64,000 bases of DNA, taken from Alopecurus myosuroides (lineage: Eukaryota; Streptophyta; Magnoliopsida; Poales; Poaceae). Location of the stretch: assembly GCA_028641055.1 (NCBI GenBank), contig CM054062.1:186805958-186869957 (forward strand). The letters run 5' to 3'. The position numbers and the translations under genes were made by a program. Positions 32,759 to 45,059 of this stretch are shown here, piece by piece. Positions within the stretch are counted from its first letter, which is position 1. Each line of letters starts with the position of its first letter. Under the pieces are notes generated by a model. The model was given only the letters and a program-made list of their open reading frames with translations, did not search any database and was not told the origin of the DNA.

Positions 32759-33318
32759 CCCCCTCGGTAACTCCCTTCTTCTCTTCCTGCCTTCACTTTC
32801 CCCTCGCCTCTTCGTTTCTCCGCCGCCGTCGAGCTCTTTGCCGCCGTGTGTCGCACCCGGACTTCTATAGGATACTCACAGTCCGCTAAACAGTAGAACA
32901 AATGGCTTACGGGGCATACCGGCACCCGCATCTCAATATGAGCAGGCCAACACGTAAACGTGTGACAACCATTCTCTACTATCCATCGTCTGCGCAAACC
33001 ATCCCATAGAAATCAGGACACTTCCGTTGACGTACTTCATAACATACACACATGGTACGTCAACGGCATTAGAACAACTGATATCACAACATATCTCTGA
33101 GACACAAAAGATGGAAATAAGTTGCAAATAGCTCTCACTAGAGCAAAGATAGCAAATACAATCATCTAGAGGACACATGTCCCAACAGTTCATCATTACA
33201 TCACAGCGGAAGCATCCAAAGTGTCCGAGTACAGACAAGATCCAAATAGGCCTAAGAGGCCGGAAACGAAAAGACGGAGCCCATCCACGATGTCTCGGAT
33301 CCTGCCCGGGTCCGCTAT

Positions 33319-33383
33319 CTACTCGTCAGCAGCCTCGTCATACTCCACGTAGTAGCCACCATGGGGATCCTCGGAAACGTAGT
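33319..33383 (-). CDS. Exon-like segment gamma in the LTR of G
   Basis: Acceptor TTTCCGCAG, then YVSEDPHGGYYVEYDEAADE and a stop. It is one codon longer than in the solo LTR, frame preserved. Confidence 0.4.
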
Positions 33384-34589
33384 CTGCGGAAACCACAGCC
33401 CCAAAGGGGTCAGTACATAAACGTACTGGCAAGCAAGACTCACAAGATACCATAGTGTACCGGCAACACCAAGTACAGATGCTTTGGGTTCAACGGAAGA
33501 ATAGGTGATACAAAAGTGCGGCAGCAGGCTGCTCTAGTCAACTACAGAAACACGCTACAACTTCCGGCTGAAAGAAGGGGATAAGATAGCGTATCGTAAC
33601 CAACTACAACTAACCTCAAATAAACCTATCCTGGATCTCGCCCCTTATCCCAAGAAGCAATCCGAGGATAACTCACACAGTTGGATTAATGATGGTTCAA
33701 GTTGTTGTGTCAATAAGGCTATTACTAGTCAAGTTATCATTAGTTAGGTGTAAGTTGTTCTGAGTACTTGTTAGCCAGTACTTTCACCAAGTCAACCATA
33801 ACCGCGGAAAACACGGCTTCTCGAGAAGATTTAACCCTGCAGGGGTGCACCAATTTGGCCGTACACGTAAGAATAACCCGCCAGATGGAATGCCTTCCAC
33901 CAAGCGGGGCACTCAACACAACTCAACTCTTCTTCGCATCAAGCCCAAAGAACCCCGTGCAATTGAGCGCACGGCTAATCAAGCCCCACGAAGAAAAGGG
34001 GACCCTCATAGCACTCTAAGAACGTGTCTCCCTAAATGCCGACTACAAAAGTTCCACCCTGGCCTAGGTTCGCAAATACATATGCATGCGGCAAATGGAA
34101 AACCCGAACTAAATGAGGCGATTTGGACAAGATGCGAATCGAATCAAATTGAGGGGGGGCTCCCATACACGCTTCCCACATGCGGATAGTGCGCTCATCA
34201 TGGATCAGTAGACAAGACCCTTTCCTAATTGGGGTCGACACTAGCAGGCCTCAAAACCACGCCGGGCCTCCTGCCGGTGCCTTATCATCAAATTATTATT
34301 ACCTCAGATATTAACAGGTTGATTGTTTAACCATCGAGCCCAGAACATATAAAATATCGTAACAGAAATAACGGACAGCAGAGCATAAACAACCCTAAGC
34401 ATGCTAGTAAGACACAGGCAACAAGCAACGGGGTTTTAGGTGTGGAGGTGAGGCTATATCAGGGTTAAAGAATACATGTGATAGGATCGAACACAAGCAA
34501 CGATTCATAAGGCTAGCAGAATAAACAACGGAAAGTATCGGTATCCAGTGTGGAAAGGAACACAATGGTTCATGTGAGTGAATACTTGC

Positions 34590-34667
34590 CTGTAAACTTA
34601 GTAGCCTGGTACTGGGGTAACTCCTCAGAAGTAGTGCCGTAAACCTCGTCTGTCTCAGCGTCGTCGT
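34590..34667 (-). CDS. Exon-like segment beta in the LTR of G
   Basis: 78 nt between CTTCTTCCCGAATAG and the GC donor CAG|GCAAGT. It reads AETDEVYGTTSEELPQYQA in the frame that continues into gamma after splicing. Confidence 0.4.
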
Positions 34668-35880
34668 CTATTCGGGAAGAAGCAAACAAACAACGCACAA
34701 AGACAAACAATCAATAACATGGCATAATGCACAATCATGAGATGATGCATGACAATTTAATTGATGCATCAATGGTAAACTAGTTGACATGGTAACAATA
34801 TTAAATGGACCCCTATGCAATCTGGGTTGCATAAGGAAAGCCCATGAATTTAGGTTGAAATAATTGTTCTACCACTAACCAACAGGTGAAAGTGGATTAG
34901 CATGATGCATGGATGAGGAAAACAAAAGAAAACAACAATAGATCCAATTTGAAATAAAGTTTACTAAGTTTGGAATTTTTATTTATTAAGTTATGAAAAT
35001 TGGCTTCTTAAAGGAGTTACACAAGCATTTGTTGTTTTCACCAATTTTAATGTTCAAAATAAATAACAAAATTCATATTTGGAAAGAACACAAAATTTTA
35101 GGTGGAATACATGTTTCAATTATTGAAAAAGGAATTAAGATGAATTAATTATGAATTAAACAAGTTTAAACAAGATTTAAAAGGATTTAATTCAAGCATG
35201 AATTTATTTGAAGTTTTATTTGTTCAGAATGATAAACCAAATTCATATTTGAAAAGTTTATACTTTTATGGTTTGAAAACATATTTTATAAGTTCAAAAA
35301 TAATTTAATTTGAGCAAGTTATGAATTTAGCAATTTTAAATGATTTAAACAAGGTTTAAATTATTTAACCAATTTTACTTATTCAAAACATGAAACAAAG
35401 TTTCTATTTGGAATGGTGGTTTAATTTGGCATGGAAAACATATTTTATATTTGACATTTGAAATAAGTTTGAATTAGTTATGAAATTAACCAAATTTGAA
35501 ATGAATTGTTTGAATTTGAATTTTAAAACAATTTGAAATGTTCAAAACAGAAAACAAATGATTTAATCATGTAGAGAATTTAATTTGGTGCAGAATACAT
35601 GTTTCATTTGTATTATTTGGATTTGAATATCAAAAGTTATTTGTATTTTGATTTTAGGGACTAAACTGTAAAAGCCAGGGACTTAATTTAGAAGAAAACT
35701 GGGGCAGAAAAAGAATTACACCGTGCAGTGACCTAGAATGGGTCACTGCGAGTGGGCCCTGGCCTCCGTGGCGCCTAGGTGGCGTGGCAGAGGGGCGACG
35801 TGGCCTCCAGGGCCACTGCCGCGTGGGCCCATGCGCGTGCGCGTGCAAGTGAAAAAAGGGGAGGCTAAATGCCTCCCGTG

Positions 35881-35926
35881 GGGATCGAACCCTCGACCCA
35901 ACGCTTGCGTGCACGGTGCGTAGCCA
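35881..35926 (-). other. tRNA-like Pol III box in the LTR of G
   Basis: The minus strand has a perfect B box, GGTTCGATCCC (35891-35881). The upstream A-box position (35926-35916) reads TGGCTACGCAC, degenerate. Confidence 0.45.
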
Positions 35927-37278
35927 CTGCGGTGGCTGAGTGTTTGTTGACAGTAGCAAGGCGCGGGGAGGTTAAGGTTCAGGTACGGGTTTTTTTTTAA
36001 CTGAAACTTGCAGGTGCAGTTTTCTGAACCACGACAGCGGAGGGCGGCCGCCGGCGGCGATTGCCGCGCTGCTGTGCTCGTGGTGCGTGCGCTGGGCTAG
36101 GGTGCTGTGGGTGCTCGCGGCCACTGGCAGAGGGAAGGGACGGAGGGGAAACGAGGTGGAGCTCACCTCCGATGTTGAGGATGCAGAGGCTCGGGGAGGA
36201 GGCGGCGGTGGCGACGGAGAGGTTGACGGCGGCGGCGTTCCTGGCTCGCTCGGACTCAACGGGGGTGTCAAGGTGGAAGAGGTATCAGAGGGGATTCGAT
36301 TCCCGCAGTTAGCCCGTGCTGAGGTGGACCATCGCGGCGGCGATCGCCGGAGCTAGGCGGCGGTGGTGCTCGGGTTCGGTGGCTGGTGAGATACAGAGAG
36401 GAGCAGCGAGCGGAAAGAGAGAAGAAAATGGCGGCGCTCGAGGGAGAGGTGGAGGTGGAGTCTAGGGCAGAGGGAGAGCCCTCGGGGCAGGGTTTATAAG
36501 GAGGAGGAGGGGTGGCCGCAACCGTCTGCTGCTCGGCATCGCCGACGTGGACAGCGGCATCGCGCTGCCGTACAGGAGGTAGGTGATGAACAGGTAAGTA
36601 GGTCGGGCTGGTGGGCTGGGCTCAGCCCACTGGCCTGGCCACTCCCTCTCTGCGATTTTTTTTTTCTTTTTAAATTTCTCTGTTCTGTTTTTTTTTTGCT
36701 GAAAAGGAAAAAAGGATAAAAGGAAGGGTTTTAGGATTTAGAATTTTTTTGGAAAATTTGTATTGAATATTTATTGTAACAGCAACCTAGTGCAAACTTT
36801 GGTTTTCCAAATAATTCAAATTTGTTGCTGTTTGCAATTTGTTTGAGTTTGATTGAATTTTAATATTAATTGAATAATTGAACTTAAGCAACTTAATAAG
36901 TTTTTAAATTCAAGTTTATTTGAAACAAATGATTGATTTGTTTTGTAATTTTCATAAATTTCAAATGGTTGTTGTTTGGAATTTTAATTGAATTTGAATG
37001 CAAATTGAATTAAGTGAATTATTAAAAGGAACCATTTGATAGTTTGGACTTTAAACTTTAATGGAAACAATTGATGTTTGGAAAATTGTAACAGAGCAAG
37101 TATGAAACAAAACATTTGAATATTGTTTGAATTTCAATTGGGAAAACAAAGGAAAACAGATGAAAACAAATGGAAAACAAATGGCAAAACAAAGGCAATG
37201 ATGATGTCATGATGCAAAACATAAAATAACAAGAAATAAAACATTCTAAAGGTGGTTTTTCATACTTGGGATGTTACA

Positions 37279-37300
37279 AAACGCCCCCCCCTTGAAGGAA
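37279..37300 (-). other. Polypurine tract of element G
   Basis: The minus strand reads TTCAAGGGGGGGGCGTTT before the 3' LTR. H has CAAGGGGGGGCGTTG in the same place. Confidence 0.8.
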
Positions 37301-37316
37301 TCGCGCCCCGAGATTC

Positions 37317-39386
37317 CTACTGAGAAGAGAAAAGGTCCGGATACTTCTTGCGAAGATCCTCTTCGGTCTCCCATGTTGCCTCTTTATCGAAATGATGGGA
37401 CCACTGCACTTTCAAGAACTTGGTGCTCTTGTTGCGAGTCTTGCGCTCGGTCTCATCGAGAATTCGAACAGGGTGCTCGTCATAAGAGAGATCTTCTTGC
37501 AGTTCGATGGAATCATGATCAACTGCACGATCTGGATCTTTGAAACACCTCTTGAGCTGTGACACGTGAAACACATCGTGCACCTTGGATAGCTTTTCTG
37601 GAAGTTCAAGACGATAAGCATTTTCTGCACGTCTTGAGATAATGTTGAAAGGACCAATGTATCTTGGTGCAAGCTTTCCTTTCACACCAAAACGATGAGT
37701 GCCTCTGAGGGGAGTTACACGGAGATATGCTTTGTCACCAGGTGCATAGATCATATCCCTGTGCTTGCTGTCATAGTAGCTTTTCTGACGAGACTGAGCA
37801 ATCTTGAGATTGTCACGAATGATACGAACTTTCTCTTCGGCTTCCTTAACAACGTCAGGGCCTAAGAGTGAACGTTCACCAGCTCCAGACCAATTGATTG
37901 GACTCCTGCATCTGCGGCCATAGAGAGATTCAAATGGTACCATGCCTAGGCTTGCCTGGAAGCTGTTGTTGTAGGAGAATTCAGCATATGGAAGGCATTC
38001 CTCCCATTTCATGCCAAAAGAGATACCACATGCTCTGAGCATATCCTCGAGAATCTGATTGACTCTTTTGACTTGCCCTTGAGACTGAGGGTGATAAGCT
38101 GTGCTGAACAGAAGTTTGGTGCCCAATGCTTCTTGAAAGCTTTTCCAGAAATGAGAAGTGAATATGCTTCCACGGTCTGAGCTTATTTCCAATGGAACAC
38201 CATGAAGAGGAACAATCTTTGATGTGTAGAGCTCTGCTAACTGGCTAGCTGAGATTGTCTCTTTGACATCAAAGAAGTGAGCTACTTTAGTGAGACGATC
38301 AATGACAACGAAGATTGCATCGTTGCCCCTCTTGGACTTTGGAAAACCAGTGACGAAGTCCATTTCAATCATGTCCCACTTCCACTCAGGAATTTTCAGA
38401 GGTTGGAGAAGATCGGCTGTTTTCTGATGAACTGCCTTAACAAGTTGACAAACGTCGCATTCAGAAACGTATTGAGCAATTTCACGTTTCATGCCAGGCC
38501 ACCAATACATCGTCTTGAGATCCTGGTACATCTTTGTACTTCCAGGGTGTATGGAGAGAGGAGTTTCATGAGCCTCCTTGAGAATGACATCTTTGAGACT
38601 TTGAACTTGAGGAACTGCTATGCGTCCTTCAAAGAACACAGTTCCCTTGTCATCAATTGAGAAGGACTTAAATTTCTCCTTGCCTTCTTTGATGTGTTCT
38701 ACCATCTTCTTGATTTCAGCATCACGAAGTTGTTCAGAACGAATCTTGTCCTCGAGAGTTGGACTGGCTGTCAAGTTCGCAAGATACCCTTGAGGAACAA
38801 GACCAAGATTTAGCTTCTGGAATTCTTCATGAAGAGGAGGTTGGCTTTCCATGATCATGAGATTATTGCAATACGACTTGCGACTGAGAGCATCGGCCAT
38901 AACATTAGCCTTGCCTGGAGTGTAAGAAATGGTGAGATCAAAGTCTTTAATCTTTTCAATCCATCTCCTTTGCCTGAGGTTTAGATCTGGTTGAGTGAAG
39001 ATGTATTTCAGACTCTTATGATCGGAAAAGATTTCAGTGCGATTACCCAACAAGTATTGTCTCCATTTCTTGAGGGCAAACACAACTGCTGCAAGTTCAA
39101 GGTCATGAGTGGGATAATTGAGCTCATGTGTGTTCAACTGATGTGAAGCATAAGCCACAACTTGACGTTCTTGCATAAGAACTGCACCTAGACCTTGGAG
39201 AGAAGCATCACAGAATATCTGGAAAGGTTTGGAAGGATCTGGGCCAACCAGAACTGGTGTAGAAGTGAGTTTAGTCTTCAGGAGATTGAAACTTTCATCA
39301 CATTGTGGAGACCAAACGAACTTCTTGTCCTTCTTTGTGAGGTCAGTGAGAGTTTTGGCAATCTTGGAGAACTTGGAGGTTTCCAA
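37317..39386 (-). pseudogene. pol: RNase H, integrase and chromodomain of element G
   Basis: Open for 690 codons. RNase H is recognised by FCDASLQGLGAVLMQ, TDLELA-type THDLELAAVV, FSDHKSLKYIF and VMADALSRK. The integrase has the zinc finger (HPGSTKMYQDLK ... CDVCQ), EMDFVTGFP and SDRGSIFTS, but the catalytic Glu is Lys (GQVKRVNQ), so it should be inactive. The C-terminus, from PVRILDETERKTR to FLKVQWSHHFDKEATWE, is a chromodomain, which in chromoviruses steers insertion to marked chromatin. It joins the RT part through a deletion. Confidence 0.92.
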
Positions 39387-40223
39387 TCAACAATTTCTTT
39401 AACCTTTTCTGGATCAATGGCTATGCCCTTGGCAGAGATGACATGACCAAGGTAAGCAACTTCTGGAATCCAGAACTCACATTTGGAGAACTTGGCATAT
39501 AGACGATGCTCGCGAAGTTTCATGAGAGTGAGACAAATATGTTCTTCATGCTCTTCCTCGGATTTTGAGTAGACAAGAATGTCATCGAGATATACCACAA
39601 CGAACTTGTCGAGGTATTCATGGAAGACAGAATTCATGAGTTGAGAGAATGTCGCCGGTGCATTGGTGAGACCAAAGGACATGACGGTGAATTCATATAG
39701 ACCGTAGCGAGTGGTGAAGGCTGTTTTTGGAATATCCTCTTTTCTGATCTTTATTTGATGGTAACCCATTCTCAAGTCCAACTTGGAGAATATTGTGGCT
39801 CTAGCAAGTTGATCAAAAAGATCATCGATACGAAGAATTGGATACTTATTTTTGATGGTTTTCTCTTTAAGAGGACGATAGTCAACAACGAGTCTCTTTG
39901 TGTGATCCTTCTTTGCAACGAACAGAGTTGGGCAACCCCAAGCCGAGGAACTAGGTTGAATGTAACCTTTTTCCATGTACATATCGATTTGTTCCTTTAA
40001 AAACTTCAGCTCGGGAGTTCCTATCTTGTAAGGATGCTTAGAGATTGGAGCAGTACCTGGCTCAAGTTCGATCACGAACTCAACAGCTCTGTCCGAAGGC
40101 ATCCCTGGCAACTCTTCTGGAAAGACGTCAGGGAATTCACAAACCACCGGAACATTTTCAACTGAAGGTAGAGGTTTTGCATCGAGGTTGCACAGCTGAA
40201 TGGAACTTGATTCATGTGGAGAA
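39378..40223 (-). pseudogene. pol: Protease-RT linker and reverse transcriptase of element G
   Basis: It starts at the H junction in the linker ([15 protein letters not shown]), then RT blocks [40 protein letters not shown] and the catalytic [10 protein letters not shown]. About 25 codons usual after VDWKPP (the block with SFLGLxxYYRRF) are missing near 39380 and the frame shifts there, so RT and RNase H are not joined. Confidence 0.9.
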
Positions 40224-41209
40224 TCTAACAGCCCAAGTATGAAAACCTACCATTTAGAATGTTTGATTTCTTGTTGTTAAGGTATTGCATCATGTCACCA
40301 TGTTGTTGCATTTGTTCCTTTTGTTTTGCATCTGTTATTCTTTGTTTTCACAATGAAAATCAAACAATTTCAACTGCTTTGTTTTCATACTTGTTCTGTT
40401 ACAACTTTTGGAATAAAAATAACAAGTGAAAACAACCAAATTGTTCCATTTTATTTCATGTTGATCACTCCTTAATTTGATGGGTTTAAGCAAACAATTA
40501 ATTCAATCAATTAATTCAAATCACTTTCAAATTCAAATCAAATGCATCAAACAGAACACTTTTGAACTTATAAACTTTAACAAGCCAATCAACTAATTTA
40601 ATCACTTTAATCAATAGGGTTCACCCTATTAAAATCCTTGTTTTCAATATTAATCTATTAATTTCTAAATTGCTCAAATTCAAACCAAATGTGTTTCAAA
40701 CAGAACCCTTTTTGAATTTATAGACATGAACAAGCCACTCAACTAATTTTAATCAAATTAAATCATTTTGGGTCACCTTTTTAAAGTGTGGGTTTTAATA
40801 ATCCTTTTAATACTCAAAAACACTCAAATTTGGTTTATTTTCCAAACAGCAGTTTATTTTTCAAGACTTTAGAAAACAAATCTTGGAAATTGTCTTCTGT
40901 TAACCTAAATAACTAACCTAAAATTTCCTGGAATTTTTACTAACCTAAATCTCATATTTTACTTCCAAAACCTATTTCTACAAAAAAAAAAAACAGAAGA
41001 ACAGAAGTAATAAAAAAGAAAAAACGAGCGGCAGCTACCTATCCCGGCCCAGCCCGCATCCTATCTCTCGCGCGCAGCCAGCCCAGCCCGCTACCCCCGC
41101 GTAACGCTTCGCTCAGCCGCCCCCGTCGCCTACCTTCGGTACGGCGCTGCATCCAGCCGCGCCACGGCAGCAGCGCCTGATCACGACGGCCAGGGGCGAG
41201 CGCAGGCGC

Positions 41210-41216
41210 CTATAAG
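41210..41216 (+). promoter_or_regulatory. TATA box in the 5' LTR of H
   Basis: CTATAAGGA, followed within 40 bp by a CT-rich leader. It is identical in the 3' LTR (47551-47557). Confidence 0.68.
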
Positions 41217-41974
41217 GACTCCTAGCCCCGCAGAAAACCCTAGACCTAGCCTGCACTCTCTCTTCCGCTCGCCCGCCGCCGATCGCCACCTTCTCCGTCC
41301 AATTCCCTTCTCTGCTCTGAACCTCACCGGCGCGCTCCTCTGAACCTCGTCGAACCACCGCCGCCTCGCACCTCCACTCCCCTAGCTAAGCCTAGAAATA
41401 GAACCGCCATCAACTCCTCTTCCTGTTCGACACGATAACGGGCACGGAGACTCACGGGTTTGTCGCCGCCGTCAACGACCTCGTCTCCGGCCACCGTGGC
41501 CTCTTCTCTGAATCCCGGCGCGCCGTCGTCGCTGCTGTGCCCCTCGTGGTGCTCTGACCACGGGGATCGACCGCCCACCACCTCCTCATCCTTCTGGACA
41601 TCTTCCTCGAGCTCAAGGTGGCCTGGATGCGCGCCGCCATCGTCGCTTCTGCCGCCGGCGTCGACCACGTCCACGTCGCGCCTCTGCATCGACGACATCC
41701 GTTGGTGAGCTCCGACGTGTTCCCCTCCTCCTCTCTGTACTGCTTGCACACGCCTACATCTCCGCACACCACCAGCACCTCTTCCACCACCGCGAGTGCG
41801 AGCACAAGATGATCACCGCCGGCGTTCCCTCTGTCAGGTCGAGGAAGACATTGTTCGTCAGTTAACTTCAGTTAACGTAGCTCTGAATGTTAACCTCCCC
41901 GCGCTTCTGTATCTATCAAACGAACTGAAACCACCGTACTGGCAAGGCACCTGTGCTCTCGTTTCCGCGACGCG

Positions 41975-41985
41975 GGTTCGATTCC
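41975..41985 (+). other. B-box-like sequence in the 5' LTR of H
   Basis: GGTTCGATTCC matches the Pol III B box (GGTTCGANNCC) inside a GCG...CGC arm. It is at the same place as the boxes in G and the solo LTR. No convincing A box is seen. Confidence 0.42.
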
Positions 41986-43687
41986 TCGCATAAGCGAATA
42001 AAAACCCACCCTTTTTTCCTCCGCGTGGCTGACAGGCAGGGGCCACCAGTCGGTGACCCTGGCTGCCACGCCAGCGCCCAGCACGCCACGCTGGCCGTGG
42101 CCCACGCACAGTGGCTGCGGCTAGGTTGCTGTGGTGTGACAAAAGTTAAAACATTCTGTTTTATTTTTCAAATTACTTTTAAGTGGCAGAATAACACACC
42201 AAAACTAAAACATGAATATCTTTTAATCTATAAATCTAATAAATAAAAGTTATATATGTTTATTGCTCTAAATCAAATGATCTTTCCAAATAATCCATTT
42301 GTGTACTGTTTTGAATTTTCCAAATACATTTAAAATTCAAATTTGAATAGTTCAAATGTAATTTGCAATAATTCATAAATAATTCATACTAATTCCAAAT
42401 AAGGCAAATAAAATATGTTTTTCACACCATTTTGAATATCCTATTCAAATATAATTTTTGTTTCCTGGTTTGAATAATTTAAATTGCCTAAATAATTTAA
42501 TACTTGTTTAATTCATTTAAATTTGATAAAAATCATAACTTGCTCAAAATAAAATATTTTTGAACATGCAAAATATGTTTTCAAACCATCAAATTGTGAA
42601 CTTTTCAAATGTGAACTTGAATTTATGTTTTGAACAAATAAAATTCAATTAAATGCAAACTTGTTTTAAATTCAATTAAAACTGGTTTAATATTGTTTAA
42701 TTCATAATAAATTCATCCTAATTCCAATTTCAATATTTGAAACATGTAATCCAACTAAAATTTGATGTTCTTTTCAAATATAAATTTTGTTTGCTGTTTT
42801 GAATAATTTAAATTGCTGAAAACAACTGTTTCTTAATTATTGCATTTAAAATTGCCAAAATAATAACTTGCTCATTTTAAATCCAATTTCCACAAATGAA
42901 ATATGTTTTCCATGCAAAATTAATCCACCTTTCCCAATATAAAATTTGTTTCATGTTTTGAATAATTAAAATTGGTTGAATGATTTAAACCTTGTTTAAA
43001 TCATTTAATATTGTTAAATTCATAACTTGATCAACTAAAATTCTTTTGGGACATATAAAATATGTTTTCAAACCATAAAAGCATAAACTTTTCAAATATG
43101 AATCTCACTTAATGTTTTGAACAAATAAAAATTCAAATAAGTTCATGTTTGAAGTAAATTCATTTAATTCTTGCTTAAACTTGTTTAATTCATAAATAAT
43201 TTATTTGAAATCCTTTTTCAATAAGTGAAACATGCAATCCACCTAAAATTGTGTGTTCTTATCAAATATAAACTTTGTTATCCATTTTGAACAATTAAAA
43301 GTGGTGAAAACAATAATTGTTTGTGTGACATGTTTAAGTAACCAAATTTTCCAAACTTAATAAATAATTTCCAAACTTGTTTTATTCCTTTTCCTTTGCA
43401 TCTATTATTGTTATTTGTTGTTATTTTGTTGTTATCATCATGAATGCATCATGCTAACAACTCTCACATAATAATTAATTGTAAATCATTTGTTTCCACT
43501 TATTTCAATGGATCTTTTCCATATGCAATCCAATTGCATATGGGTCCAATTAAATTGTGCTATCTTGTCAAGTAGTTTATTCTGATGCATCTATTAACAT
43601 GACATGCATCATCCCATGTTTGTGCACCTCTGCCATGATATTGATTGTTTATCTTTCTGCAATGTTTGTTTGCTTCTTCCCGGATAT

Positions 43688-43766
43688 ACGACGACGTTGT
43701 GACCGACGATACTTACGACATCCCTTCTAAGGTTTTAGCTCAGTACCAGGCTACTGGGTTTTGCAG
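43688..43766 (+). pseudogene. Exon-like segment beta in the 5' LTR of H
   Basis: Homologous to the 78-nt segment of G and the solo LTR, but 79 nt long and with the acceptor AG changed (GGATAT for GGATAG). The GC donor CAG|GCAAGT is kept. Confidence 0.4.
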
Positions 43767-44993
43767 GCAAGTTATCACTCACATGAACCACTGTGTTCCT
43801 TTCAACATTGGTTACCGATACTTTCCGTTGTTCTTTTCCGCTAGCCTTAGTAGTAGTTGTTCTGTTACGAACCTATCACATGAATCCCTTAACCCTGATA
43901 TTGCCTCATCTCCCTTCCTACAACCCATTGTTTGAGCCAGTGTCTTACTAGCATGCTTAGGTTGTTTTGCTCGAGTCTGTTACCCGTTACTTTCTGTTAC
44001 TATTTTATTATGTTCTGGGGGCTCGATGATTAATCAATCAATCAATCATGCTACTGTTATTGTTAAATAATAATTTGATGATAAGGCACCGGCAGGAGGC
44101 CCTGTGTGGTTTTGAGGCCTGCTAGTGTCGACCCTAATAGGAAAAGGGTCTTGTCTACTGATCCATGATGAGCGCACTAACCGCATGTGGGAAGCGAGTA
44201 TGGGCGCCCCCCTCAATTTGATTCGATTCGCATCTCGTCCAAATCGCCTCATTTAGTTCGTGTTTTCCATTTGCCGCATGCATGTTTTTGCGAGCCCAGG
44301 CCAGGGTGGAACTTTTGTAGTCGGCATATAGGGGGACACGTTCTTAGAGTGCTATGAGGGTCCATTTTCTTCTGGGCTCGATTAGCCGTGCGCCCAAGGT
44401 TCTTTGGGCTTGATGCGGAGAAGAGTCGAGTTGTGTAGAGTGCCCCGCTTGGTGGAAGTGCATTTCCATCTGGCGGGATATTCTTGCGTGTACGGCCAAA
44501 TTGGTGCAACCCTGCAGGGATAATCTTCTCGAGAAGCCGTGTTTTCCGCGGTTATGGATTACTTGGTGAAAGTACTGGCTAACAAGTACTCAGGACAACT
44601 TAAACATAACGATCAAACATGTTACACCCCATGATTAATAACTTGACTAGTAATAGGCTTATTGACACAATAATTTGAACCATCATTAACTCAACTGTGT
44701 GAGTTATCCTCGGATTGCTTCTTTGGATAAGGGGCGAGATCCAGGATGGGTTTGTTTGAAGTTATCTTTCAGTTGGTTACAATCCTCGATCTTATCTCCT
44801 TTCTGTTAGCCGGAAGTGGTAGAATCTCTGTAGTTGGTTAGCGCAGCCAATTGCAGCATCTTTTATATCCCCTCTCTTCCGTTGAACCCAAGGCATCTGT
44901 GCTTGGTGTTGACGGGTTACACTTTGGTGAACTGTGAGTCTTGCTTGCCAGTACGTTTATGTACTGACCCCTTTGGGGCTGTGGTTTCCGCAG

Positions 44994-45059
44994 ACCTACG
45001 TTTCCGAGGATCTACATGGTGGCCACTACGTGGAGTATGACGAGACTGCTGACGAGTAG
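44994..45059 (+). pseudogene. Exon-like segment gamma in the 5' LTR of H
   Basis: Acceptor TTTCCGCAG kept. One extra base relative to the 3' LTR shifts the first codons; the downstream frame (GGHYVEYDETADE, stop) is the same. Confidence 0.38.

Larger units (their letters stand above)
31380..32848 (-). mobile_element. Tat-lineage element C, 3' end only (B/D family)
   Basis: It consists of a 3' LTR (31380-32241), polypurine tract and aORF promoter, cut at 32848 by G. Because internal sequence continues past the LTR it is not a solo LTR. The aORF coding part and everything else lie beyond the right edge of the window. Confidence 0.85.
32849..37278 (-). repeat. 3' LTR of element G
   Basis: TGTCGCACCC to GATGTTACA. 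The layout matches the solo LTR and H: U3, TATA box (36493-36499), GC-rich leader, tRNA-like box, AT-rich section (about 34690-35690), exon-like beta and gamma. Confidence 0.93.
32849..40223 (-). mobile_element. Chromodomain Ty3/gypsy element G, 3' part, nested in C
   Basis: It has a 4430-bp 3' LTR (32849-37278), polypurine tract and pol. The 5 bp before it, CCGTG, would be one copy of the target duplication. It ends at 40223 where H is inserted. The remaining 5' part is outside the window. Pol carries a C-terminal chromodomain, so it is a chromovirus, probably of the Tekay/Del type (long LTRs). Confidence 0.9.

Noticed and set aside
31380..32848. Element C as a solo LTR
   Set aside because: Past the LTR end there is polypurine tract and aORF promoter, so internal sequence is present and the rest is displaced by G.
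34690..35690. The AT-rich LTR section as a satellite array
   Set aside because: Words such as TTCAAAT and AAACAA recur, but there is no fixed period and the order is kept among LTR copies, so it is ordinary AT-rich LTR sequence.
41113..42142. Several open frames of 60-150 codons in the GC-rich LTR leader, on both strands, as a possible captured host gene
   Set aside because: They lie in different frames, overlap on both strands, and are not kept between H, G and the solo LTR. High GC alone gives such frames. A search of the translated leader against grass proteins would settle it.
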